Assembly: GCA_963753135.1 (NCBI GenBank)
Contig: CAVWBA010000001.1
Span: 744,001-808,000 of the forward strand
From: Roseiarcus sp963753135
Lineage (GTDB): Bacteria; Pseudomonadota; Alphaproteobacteria; Rhizobiales; Beijerinckiaceae
Length of the DNA stretch: 64,000 nt
Direction of reading: 5' to 3'
Made by a program: the position numbers and the translations under genes. Below, one piece after another: positions 56,392 to 63,853 of this stretch; position 1 is the first letter of the stretch, and every line of letters begins with the position of its first letter. Under the pieces are notes generated by a model. It made no database searches. It was not told the DNA's origin and saw only the letters and a program-made list of their open reading frames with translations.

Positions 56392-56422
56392 GCCCGCGCG
56401 CGGCCCTCCGGCGCGCGTGGGC
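56392..56422. terminator. GC-rich hairpin between convergent kbp and lysC
   Basis: GCCCGCGCGC (56392-56401) can pair with GCGCGC plus GGGC (56411-56422, two-base bulge). No T tract. It lies in the short gap between two convergent genes and may act on both. Confidence 0.35.
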
Positions 56423-56438
56423 GACCCATAAGCTCATC

Positions 56439-57674
56439 TCACTTCGCGTCCAGCCCGTAGAGCGTGTGCAGCGTGCGCACCGCGAGCTCGGTATAGGCGT
56501 CGTCGATCAGCATCGAGAACTTGATCTCCGACGTGGTGATGGCGCGGATGTTGACGCCCTTTTCGGCCAGCGCCTTGAAGGCGCGCGCGGCGACGCCGGA
56601 ATGCGAGCGCATGCCGACGCCGATCGCCGAGATCTTCACCACGTCCTGCGCGCCGTGCAGCTTGGCGTAGCCGATCTTCGCCTGCCGCTCCTTCAAGAGC
56701 TTGATGGCGCGCTCATATTCGGTCGCGGGCACGGTGAAGGTGATGTCGGTTGTCGTCGTGTCGTCGGAGACGACCTGGATGATCATGTCGACGTTGATGT
56801 TGGCGTCGGCCAGCGGCACAAAGATCGCTGCGGCGACCCCGGGTTTGTCGGCGACATCGCGCAAGGTGATTTGCGCCTCGTCGCGCGAGAAGGCGATGCC
56901 GGTGACGACCTCCTGCTCCATGATATCCTCCTCGTCGCAGATGAGCGTGCCAAGCTGAGGGTGCGCGGGATCGTCGAAGGACGAGCGCACGTAGAGCCTG
57001 ACCTTATTCACCATCGCCAATTCGACCGACCGCACCTGCAGCACCTTGGCGCCGAGCGAGGCCATTTCCAGCATTTCCTCGAACGCCACTTTGGCGAGCC
57101 GACGCGCCTTTGGCACGACGCGCGGGTCGGACGTGTAGACGCCGTCGACATCGGTATAGATATCGCAACGATCGGCCGAGATCGCCGCCGCGAGCGCGAC
57201 CGCGGAAGTGTCCGACCCGCCGCGCCCCAGCGTCGTCACCCGGTTGGTGGCTTTATGCACCCCCTGAAACCCCGCGACGACTGCGATCTCGCCCGCCTTG
57301 AAGCTCTCAATGAGCCGCGCTCCATCGATCGCTGCGATGCGGGCCGAGCCATGCGCGTCATCGGTCACGAGCGGAATTTGCCATCCCGCCCATGAGCGCG
57401 CCTTGAGCCCCATGTCCTTGAGGACGAGCGCAAGCAGTCCCGCCGTAACCTGCTCGCCCGAGGCGACGACGGAATCGTATTCGGGGTTGTCGAAGTGGGA
57501 GCCTGCTTCCTTGCACCAGGCGACGAGCTCGTTGGTCTTGCCCGCCATCGCCGAGACGACGACAGCAACCTCCGAGCCGGCGTCGATTTCCCGTTTCACA
57601 TGCGCTGCAACATTGCGGATGCGTTGAAGGTCGGCGACCGACGTGCCGCCGAATTTCATCACCAGACGCGGCAT
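56439..57674 (-). CDS. lysC: Aspartate kinase
   Basis: Phosphorylates aspartate, first step to lysine, threonine, methionine and diaminopimelate. The 411-residue protein starts at ATG 57674 (MPRLVMKFGGTSVADLQRI, KFGGTSV motif). Other family blocks are VVVSAMAGKTNELVAW, TLGRGGSDTSAVALAAA, YTDVDGVYTSDPRVV and two C-terminal ACT domains (ITLRDVADKPGVAAAIF, ISAIGVGMRSHSGVAARAF) that bind feedback inhibitors. Divergent from ubiG, an arrangement common in this order. Confidence 0.95.
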   Translation of the reverse strand: MPRLVMKFGGTSVADLQRIRNVAAHVKREIDAGSEVAVVVSAMAGKTNELVAWCKEAGSHFDNPEYDSVVASGEQVTAGLLALVLKDMGLKARSWAGWQIPLVTDDAHGSARIAAIDGARLIESFKAGEIAVVAGFQGVHKATNRVTTLGRGGSDTSAVALAAAISADRCDIYTDVDGVYTSDPRVVPKARRLAKVAFEEMLEMASLGAKVLQVRSVELAMVNKVRLYVRSSFDDPAHPQLGTLICDEEDIMEQEVVTGIAFSRDEAQITLRDVADKPGVAAAIFVPLADANINVDMIIQVVSDDTTTTDITFTVPATEYERAIKLLKERQAKIGYAKLHGAQDVVKISAIGVGMRSHSGVAARAFKALAEKGVNIRAITTSEIKFSMLIDDAYTELAVRTLHTLYGLDAK

Positions 57675-57799
57675 GGATCCTTGAAACCTTGGGGGAAACG
57701 CGCAGGCTCGCGCGATGCGTGGGGGCGGCCTATAAAGGCGCGCGCCGGGTGGGTCAACGCTCAGGCCGCCCAGGCGAAGGGCCACGGGAAAGGGTCGCG

Positions 57800-58550
57800 A
57801 TGTCAGTCAGGCCGTCGCCGAGCGTCATGTCCGAAGAGGTCGCGCGCTTCGAGGCGCTGGGCGATACGTGGTGGGATCCGGACGGGCCAATGGCGCCGCT
57901 CCATCGCGTGAACCCGGTTCGGATCGGCTGGGCGCGCGACCTGATCGCGCGGCATTTCAAGCTCGAGACGCCGATCGGGGCGCCGCTCGCCGAGCGTCGA
58001 CCTCCTCGACATCGGCTGCGGGGCAGGACTGTTCGCGGAGCCCTTGGCGCGGCTCGGCGCCAATGTCATCGGCGTCGACCCGTCGCCCGCCGCAATCGAG
58101 GCGGGCCGCCGTCACGCTGAGGAGACCGGCGCCCATCTCGCCTATCGCATGAGCACGGTCGAAGAGCTGGCTGCCGAGCCGCAACGGTTCGACATCGTGT
58201 GCGCGATGGAGGTGATCGAGCATACGGCCAATCCGAAACGCTTCATCGCGACGGCTGCGTCGCTGGTCAAGCCCGGCGGCCTATTCCTCGCCTCAACCCT
58301 CAACCGCACGCTGAAAAGCTTCGCCCTCGCCATCGTCGGGGCCGAATATGTGCTGCGCTGGCTCGAGCCCGGAACGCACAGGTGGGAGCAATTCGTGACG
58401 CCGCTCGAGCTCACCGGCTTCGCCCGCGCCGCGGGCCTAAGGCGCCAGAGCCTGCGAGGGGTGGTCTACGATCCGTTCAGCGCGTCCTGGCGGTTGTCGT
58501 CCGATACGGGCGTGAACTACCTGTTCGCCGCGACGAAGCCGGACCTCTAG
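57800..58550 (+). CDS. ubiG: Ubiquinone biosynthesis O-methyltransferase (frame broken near 57995)
   Basis: SAM-dependent enzyme for both O-methylation steps of ubiquinone. ATG 57800 with AAGGG. It begins SEEVARFEALGDTWWDPDG and PLHRVNPVRIGWARDLI, the hallmark UbiG N-terminus. After APLAE one surplus C at about 57995 shifts the frame, then VDLLDIGCGAGLFAEPLARLG (SAM motif I), DIVCAMEVIEHTANP and LASTLNRTLKSFALAIVGAEYVLRWLEPGTH follow. About 249 residues once joined, normal length. Essential for respiration, so an assembly error is likely. Confidence 0.92.
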
Positions 58551-58552
58551 CA

Positions 58553-58690
58553 GGGTGCTGAAAAAGTGACTGGGCTTGCGCAACAGGGCAGGCAGGGGCG
58601 ACTTTTTGTGGCGAACGGGGCGCGTTTTTGAGGTTTTGGCGCTGCGTCGGGCGATTGGTCTGTCGCTGTTCATGTCGCCGGACGGCCAAG
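58553..58690. mobile_element. Probable insertion-sequence end remnant
   Basis: Immediately after ubiG the sequence GGGTGCTGAAAAAGTGACTG begins a segment that resembles the ends of common alphaproteobacterial IS elements and is followed by an abruptly truncated integrase gene. No transposase core is left. The family is not certain. Confidence 0.4.
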
Positions 58691-58985
58691 CAAGGGTCGG
58701 AGGTGACGCTCGATCCGGCCTTGGTCGGCCTTAAGAGTCGAGGGTTTCTTGGGACCTCGGCCTTCGGCTAGGTAGAGATCGATCAGCTCACCGAACGAGA
58801 GCGCGTTGCGCTCTTCCTTCCTCGCGGTGGCGGGATCACGACCGGCCGCAACTTCCGCAAGCAGCCGCTTCGCTTCGATCCGCGCAGTTTCAGGCGTCCA
58901 AGGCAATTCGTAAAGACGGACTCCCCTTCGTGATCCGCAGACGCTCCCTCGCGCGCCGAACCGCGAACAAATTCGTCGCCTGCTG
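58670..58985 (-). pseudogene. Tyrosine recombinase (DUF4102-type integrase) fragment
   Basis: The readable part is LPWTPETARIEAKRLLAEVAAGRDPATARKEERN (as two adjoining blocks), then SFGELIDLYLAEGRGPKKPSTLKADQGRIERHLRPLLG, matching the end of the arm-binding domain and the start of the core-binding domain of phage/island integrases. The catalytic domain is gone, cut at the IS-like segment, and the N-terminus is frame-shifted (ERLRITKG in another frame near 58940). No tRNA gene is adjacent. Confidence 0.65.
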
Positions 58986-59046
58986 GAACTGGGGTTCAAA
59001 CCAAGAGTTGGCTTGCTGCTGGGTGGCGATCTTAAGGAGACGGCCC

Positions 59047-59625
59047 ATGACATCGATCACCAAATATGCGTGCGCGTTCGTACTAGCAGGCGGCCTCGCG
59101 TCGCCCGCCCTGGCGGCCCAGGGCGACGCCGGCAGCGGCCCGACGACAGGCGCGACGTCCACCAACGACGCCGGCAGCGGACCGACCAAAGGAACCGCGG
59201 TGAACTCTCAGAGCCCGACGCAGCACGGGCAGACTGAAATGAACGCAAATTCGGCCGCGGTAAATCCCGGAAGCCCAATGCAAAAGGGGCAGACTGCAAC
59301 GAACGCGAACCCGGCTGCGACGAGCGGCAGAAATATGCACATAGCGCAAAAGCTGCGCGCCGACCTCACCAAGGCCGGCTATACCGATATCACCATCATG
59401 CCCTCGTCGTTCTTTATTCAAGCCAAGAATTCAGACGGCAACCCGGTGACGATGATGATTAGCCCGGATTCGGTAACGGCGCTCACTGAGGCGACGCAGC
59501 GCTCGAATTCCGCCAGCAACTCGCAGCACATGGGCACAAGGAGCAACAGCGCTGGAGTGACGCCTGGACCGAGTTCGACCGGCGGTTCGCAACCTGTCAC
59601 GCCAGGCGGCGCCAGCAATCCGTGA
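59047..59625 (+). CDS. Secreted hypothetical protein with Asn/Gln/Ser/Gly-rich arms
   Basis: A 192-residue protein, ATG 59047 with AAGGAGA seven bases upstream. Signal peptide MTSITKYACAFVLAGGLASP to about residue 24 (ALAA). Residues 25-95 are low-complexity with internal repeats (DAGSGPTTG / DAGSGPTKG, then QHGQTEMNANSAAVNPGSPM / QKGQTATNANPAA). The middle has a small conserved domain, KLRADLTKAGYTDITIMPSSFFIQAKNSDGN (in two blocks) and VTMMISPDSV, seen in many hypothetical proteins of this order. A Ser/Gly/Thr-rich tail follows. Function unknown. Confidence 0.7.
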   Translation: MTSITKYACAFVLAGGLASPALAAQGDAGSGPTTGATSTNDAGSGPTKGTAVNSQSPTQHGQTEMNANSAAVNPGSPMQKGQTATNANPAATSGRNMHIAQKLRADLTKAGYTDITIMPSSFFIQAKNSDGNPVTMMISPDSVTALTEATQRSNSASNSQHMGTRSNSAGVTPGPSSTGGSQPVTPGGASNP

Positions 59626-59663
59626 CGATTCCCTAGCCGCCCAGACGGCCAAGTCCATGCAGG

Positions 59664-59689
59664 GGCCCGTCTCGCGACGGGCCTTTTTT
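59664..59689 (+). terminator. Rho-independent terminator
   Basis: GGCCCGTC (59664-59671), loop TCGC, GACGGGCC (59676-59683), then six T (59684-59689). A textbook hairpin with a T tract, 39 bases after the stop of the secreted protein. Confidence 0.88.
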
Positions 59690-59795
59690 CACGTTATCCG
59701 CTTCGTTGCGCGTGGCGCGATTTTCAAAATCGACATTCTGAGCCAATGATTTGTCGCCGACCTTCGTTGCGGCGAGGATTTGAGAGCCTGATGAC

Positions 59796-60032
59796 ATGCA
59801 CGACATCCCCAGCGAATCGAGCCGTGTCCGCATGCGGTTTCGCGAGCGGTTCACGTTCCAGATTTCCGTCGATACCGCTCATGTTCAGCAGGGGCTCGCA
59901 GTGGCGGAAGCCGCGCTCAAGGCCGGCGTGACCATTCTCGAGCTCGGGACGCCGCTCTTGAAATACGAGGGCGTCCGCAATGTTGTGCCGATCTTCCGGG
60001 TTGCGCCGGCGAATGGCCGATCACGCGTTTAA
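59796..60032 (+). pseudogene. Hexulose-phosphate-synthase-like (HUMPS) N-terminal fragment
   Basis: A 78-codon frame. FTFQISVDTAHVQQGLAVAEAAL, GVTILELGTPLLKYEGVRNV and VPIFR correspond to beta1, the LELGTPLxK loop with its phosphate/metal-site residues, and the next helix of the orotidine-phosphate decarboxylase/hexulose-6-phosphate synthase superfamily. The barrel stops after the second strand (VAPANGRSRV is not family-like). A full gene would need about 150 more residues. In methylotrophs such enzymes take part in formaldehyde fixation. This copy is a remnant. Confidence 0.55.
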
Positions 60033-60139
60033 AAGGCGCGACTGAAGGCCGCTTGCGATCCATAGCCGAGCCTATGCGCGGCGACTTCAATCGGCATGCG
60101 CTCCCGCGAAGAGAATCCAAGGAAATCCCAAGACAATCC

Positions 60140-60214
60140 GGGACAATCCAAGGCTCATAAGCGGGGCCTTCGCAGCAAAACAGCCACAAGCTAAGAAAAC
60201 CCAAACGGGTCGAC
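60140..60214 (-). repeat. 75-bp dispersed repeat, copy B
   Basis: Reverse complement aligns without gaps to 15721-15795 at 64 of 75 positions by hand count. It lies in the space between the HUMPS fragment and the ArsR-methyltransferase promoter. Confidence 0.6.
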
Positions 60215-60273
60215 CCGACCGGCGGACCCCATCCAAAGGCACAGCGCCATAGTGTAATGGCCGCGACCTGACC

Positions 60274-60315
60274 TTGACTGATGTCAAGAACAGACATAAA
60301 GATATGCTTATGTCT
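60274..60315 (+). promoter_or_regulatory. Promoter and palindromic operator of the ArsR-metF unit
   Basis: TTGACT (60274-60279) could be a -35 box; 17 bases later TAAAGA (60297-60302) is a partial -10. Two inverted repeats overlap it: TTGAC-TGAT-GTCAA (60274-60287), and AGACATAA (60292-60299) with TTATGTCT (60308-60315) around AGATATGC. The second palindrome covers both candidate start codons (60304 and 60310). An ArsR-type dimer bound here would block transcription and translation start. Confidence 0.5.
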
Positions 60316-61323
60316 GATGAACGAAGGCCTCCGCCGCTCGCCTTCCGCGCTCTGCTGACAAGCCTCGAGGCGGCCGGCGAAGAGACGCGGCTGCGCATCC
60401 TCTGCCTATTGGAAGCCGCCGAACTCACCGTGAGCGAGCTCGTCGCCATTCTCGGCCAGTCGCAGCCGCGCGTCTCCCGCCATCTTAGGCTCCTGGTCGA
60501 GGCGGGTCTCGCTGCGCGGCAGCGCGAGGGCGCCTGGGCCTTCTTTCGCCTCGCCGAGCCGGGCGGGGCGCTGGCGCGTGAATGGCTGCGCCGTCTCGAT
60601 CCGGCCGATCCGGTCGTCAATGCCGACCGCGTCCGCCTCGACATTGCGCGCGAGGCCCGGCGCAAGCAGGCGGCGGCCTATTTCGCCACGCGCGCCGCCG
60701 ATTGGGATCAGATCCGCGCGCTGCACGCGCCGGAGGAGCGGGTCGAAGCGGCGCTCGTCGCCATGATCGGGGCAAAGCCATTCCGCAATCTGCTCGATCT
60801 TGGCACGGGCACCGGGCGCATGCTCGAGCTTTTCGCTCCGCGGGCGGCGCGGGCAGTCGGCGTCGACCAGAGCGCGGCCATGCTGGCGCTGGCGCGCGCC
60901 CACATCGATCAGGCGGGCCTCAGGAACGTTTCCCTGCGCCAGGGCGACATCTACGCTCCACCCGTCGAGCGCGACGGCTATGACCTCGTCATCATCCACC
61001 AGGTGCTGCACTTCCTCGATGATCCAGCGCGCGCGCTCGCCGAAGCCGCGCGGGCTCTGGGGCCGGGCGGGCGGCTCGTGGTGGTCGATTTCGCCGCCCA
61101 TGACCAGGAATTCCTGCGCGACGAGTTCGCGCATCGTCACCTCGGCTTCGCGGTCGACGAGATCGAGCGCTATCTCGCCGAGGCGGGTCTGACCGCGATT
61201 CGCGTGGAGCGCGTTCCGCCGGCGAAGGGCGAGGCCGGCAAGCTGACTGTCGTGCTGTGGATCGCCGAGGATCCGCGCGTCATTTCCGATGATTTCCTGA
61301 AGCGCGACACGGAGTTCGCCTGA
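60310..61323 (+). CDS. ArsR-type regulator fused to SAM-dependent methyltransferase
   Basis: A 337-residue protein. Residues about 10-95 are a winged-helix ArsR domain (LTSLEAAGEETRLRILCLLE, SELVAILGQSQPRVSRHLRLL) without the metal-binding Cys of arsenic sensors. Residues 130-320 are a class I methyltransferase (LLDLGTGTGRMLELFAPRA motif I, VIIHQVLHFLDDPARAL, GGRLVVVDFAAHDQEF). It is coupled to metF by TGATG overlap. ArsR-family SAH-responsive regulators (SahR) control methionine-cycle genes in proteobacteria; the fused form would fit that role. Starts at 60310 or 60304; no ribosome site precedes either, so the mRNA may be leaderless. Confidence 0.82.
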   Translation: MSDERRPPPLAFRALLTSLEAAGEETRLRILCLLEAAELTVSELVAILGQSQPRVSRHLRLLVEAGLAARQREGAWAFFRLAEPGGALAREWLRRLDPADPVVNADRVRLDIAREARRKQAAAYFATRAADWDQIRALHAPEERVEAALVAMIGAKPFRNLLDLGTGTGRMLELFAPRAARAVGVDQSAAMLALARAHIDQAGLRNVSLRQGDIYAPPVERDGYDLVIIHQVLHFLDDPARALAEAARALGPGGRLVVVDFAAHDQEFLRDEFAHRHLGFAVDEIERYLAEAGLTAIRVERVPPAKGEAGKLTVVLWIAEDPRVISDDFLKRDTEFA

Positions 61324-62264
61324 TGGCTGCGAAAGCCCTTCCGCTGAGCCGCGCCGGGGCGCAGGTTCATGTCTCTTTCGAGTTTTTCCCGCCGAAGACG
61401 GCGGAAATGGAGGCGAACTTATGGGAGGCGGCGACCAGGCTCGAGCCGCTGGGTCCCGCCTTCGTCTCGGTCACTTACGGCGCCGGCGGCTCGACTCGAG
61501 AGCGCACCCATGCGCTCGTCGAGCGCATGGCGCGCGAAACGACGATGAAGCCCGCGGCGCATCTCACATGCGTTGGCGCCGCATGCGATGAAATCCGCCA
61601 GACGCTTCGCGACTATCATTCGGCCGGCGTGCGCCACATCGTCGCGTTGCGCGGCGATCCTCCGACCGGGTTCGATGCTCCTTACGAAACGGCTCCCGAC
61701 GGATATCGATCGACGGCCGAACTCGTTGCCGACGCCACAGAGATGGGCTTCGAGGTGTCGGTCGGAACCTATCCGGAGCGCCACCCGCAAAGTCCGACAC
61801 TGCTGCATGACATCGAAATCTTGAGGCAGAAGGTCGACGCCGGGGCGACGCGCGCCATTACTCAGTTCTTTTTCGACAATTCGGCTTACTTTCGCTTTCT
61901 CGACGTCGCCGCGGCGGCCGGCCTCGACGTACCGATCGTGCCCGGCATCTTTCCCGTGCAGAATTTCAAGCAGACCGCCAATTTCGCTCGAAGGGCTGGG
62001 GCGAGCGTGCCCCAATGGCTCGCCGACCGTTTTGACGGCCTCGAGGACGATCCCGCGACGCGCCGCCTGGTCGCCGCGGCCGTTTGCGCCGAGCAGGTGA
62101 TCGACCTCGTCGACCATGGGGTCAAGGAATTGCACTTCTACACGATGAACCGGGCCGATCTCGTGTTCGCGATCTGCCATCTGGTCGGTCTGCGCGCTGG
62201 GCCGCCACGGGCCGCGCGCGCCGAACGCGAGGCGCCTCCGGTTGCCGCTGGAGCTGTGGCATAG
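61323..62264 (+). CDS. metF: 5,10-methylenetetrahydrofolate reductase
   Basis: A 313-residue FAD enzyme making 5-methyl-THF, the methyl donor for methionine synthesis. Conserved blocks are HVSFEFFPPKTAEMEANLW, FVSVTYGAGGSTRERTHALV, AHLTCVGA, GVRHIVALRGDPPTG, VGTYPERHPQSP, ITQFFFDNSAYFRF and VPGIFPVQNFKQTANFA, with ELHFYTMNRADL at the end. Second gene of the operon with the ArsR-methyltransferase protein. A Pro/Ala-rich tail of 20 residues is extra. Confidence 0.95.
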   Translation: MAAKALPLSRAGAQVHVSFEFFPPKTAEMEANLWEAATRLEPLGPAFVSVTYGAGGSTRERTHALVERMARETTMKPAAHLTCVGAACDEIRQTLRDYHSAGVRHIVALRGDPPTGFDAPYETAPDGYRSTAELVADATEMGFEVSVGTYPERHPQSPTLLHDIEILRQKVDAGATRAITQFFFDNSAYFRFLDVAAAAGLDVPIVPGIFPVQNFKQTANFARRAGASVPQWLADRFDGLEDDPATRRLVAAAVCAEQVIDLVDHGVKELHFYTMNRADLVFAICHLVGLRAGPPRAARAEREAPPVAAGAVA

Positions 62265-63213
62265 GTCCGGACGGGCTTGTCGAGGCATCTCCAGTGTTTG
62301 CTGCCTTGAACCGCAGGCGGACGGAAAAGCCTCTTTTCTACAAGTTTTTGCCGCGCGGATAGTGGCGAAACGTCAGTTCGTCATTGAGACGGCGCGGCAT
62401 GGATTGGCGAGTCGAGCCTGGTCGAGCCCGGCCATGACGATCGGGCCTGCGGCGCTCCCGGCAAGGGAGTCGTTCGACAGCTACGGCTAGAAGAGCAGAC
62501 ATCTGAAAATCAGAACAAAAAATTCCTATTTCCGAAAGTATCGGCTATCATGTCGGATTGCGTCATAGCCGAGATTTTATGTCCCACCCTGACCCAACCC
62601 CAACGCGAAGCGGCCGTCGTCCCGACGCGCCCAGGCTGGACGCCAAACGGCCTTGAAACCCGGCCAGATCGACCGGATTCACGGCCCGCGGCTTTGCGTT
62701 CGAAACGGCGCGCGCGAAAAACGGCGAAGTAACTCCCAAGCGTCCCCGTCTTTTTTCGCGATCGCGAAGGGCTTCAGAGAGGCCACCGCGAGAACGAAAA
62801 GTGAATCGTCGCGAAGCGAACGAACAAGAATCGGGCGCCGCATTGAGAGCGCTCCAAGCCCGATTCGCTCACCAGTCAAGAGCGGGTGCTTGGGAGTTGC
62901 AAAGTTTCGCGAAAGCGCACTTAACATTATGAAATCATTGGCGTGCGTAAACTTGTGCGCGGGCAATTCGCTGCTTGTCCGAGCCGTCAAACCCAGGCGC
63001 CTGTGGCGGGCATTTTCCTTTCCTGGTTAACCAAACCTTTCGAAAGCCGGAACGCAGGGGGCGGCAGCGTTGACTCCCGTTTCTCTTTTTTGCACATTGA
63101 ACAAACCAAGAACATTCTGCGGCGAGGTTCGGGCAGGGTTGTTGGGGGAAAATGCAGAACACGCAGAGGGTCCATCAGCCCTCGGTTTGCGGACTGCAAA
63201 AAGGAGCGGCGAG
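62265..63213. other. Long noncoding region upstream of luxI with inverted repeats
   Basis: No gene is supported over 949 bases. Structures visible: TCGGCTAT/ATAGCCGA (62541-62548 and 62565-62572, 16-base gap); a 14-bp perfect palindrome TTCGCGATCGCGAA (62755-62768); GAATCGGGC/GCCCGATTC (62828-62836 and 62858-62866); TGGTTAACCA and CTTTCGAAAG near 63023-63043. A reverse-strand frame at 62679-62990 has a protein-like stretch (SMRRPILVRSLRDDSLFVLA) but no ribosome site. A TTGACT box at 63069 may belong to the luxI promoter. Confidence 0.5.
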
Positions 63214-63853
63214 ATGTTGAAGCTTATCGAGGGGTCCTATGCGTCATTCTTTCCAAAGGAAATGGACGCCATGTTCCGCAATCGGGCGGAGACCTTTTCA
63301 GAGCGGCTCGGTTGGGAAGTCGTTGTCAAAAATGGTTACGAGCGAGACAGTTTCGACGATGCAAACCCCCTCTATCTGGTGTCGGTCGACCCAGATACTG
63401 AAGAATACTGGGGTTCCTTGAGGTTGTTGCCGACCACCGGCCCAAACATGTTGCGCGACGTCTTTCCGCAATTGCTCGACGGCGATTATATCGAGAGCGC
63501 CACGATCTGGGAGTGCTCGCGGATCTGCGCCGTCGCCGCCCCCGGCCAGCCGGAACGAAACGGCGAGTGGCGTCAACCACGTCTTGAACGAACTCATTTT
63601 GGGCATCGGTGAAGTTGCGGTCGCTGCCGGACTGACCCAAATCGCGGCCGTCTTCGACGCGAGAATCTTCCGCATCCTCAAAGCCGCCGGATGCAACCCT
63701 CAGATCATCGGAACCCCTCAACCGATCGGCGAAGTCATGTGCTACGCCGGCCTTTTCGACACCGGCGAAGGTCCGCTCAATGCCTTTCGCGCCGCGACAG
63801 GCATCGATGATTCCGTTCTCGCCCCGGGCGCCAAAGAGATTGCGTTCGCTTGA
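63214..63853 (+). CDS. Acyl-homoserine-lactone synthase (frame broken near 63540-63566)
   Basis: A LuxI-family quorum-signal synthase of about 212 residues. ATG 63214 with AAGGAG eight bases upstream. LuxI residues: R-x3-F-x3-LGW (RNRAETFSERLGWEV), D in ERDSFDDANPLYLV, WGSLRLLPTTGPNMLRDVFP, and the ECSR motif (WECSRICAVAA). Near 63540-63566 one surplus base, perhaps in the C5 run, shifts the frame. It then reads ETASGVNHVLNELILGIGEV, FDARIFRILKAAGCNPQIIG and GEVMCYAGLFDTGEG. It is closest in feel to BjaI/RpaI-type synthases using unusual acyl or aryl groups. No luxR gene lies in the 147 bases left. Confidence 0.85.

Noticed and set aside
62360..62440. REP-like palindromic element after metF
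   Set aside because: GTCGAGCC/GGCC-type partial symmetry is present but arms are short and imperfect, so I cannot support a call.
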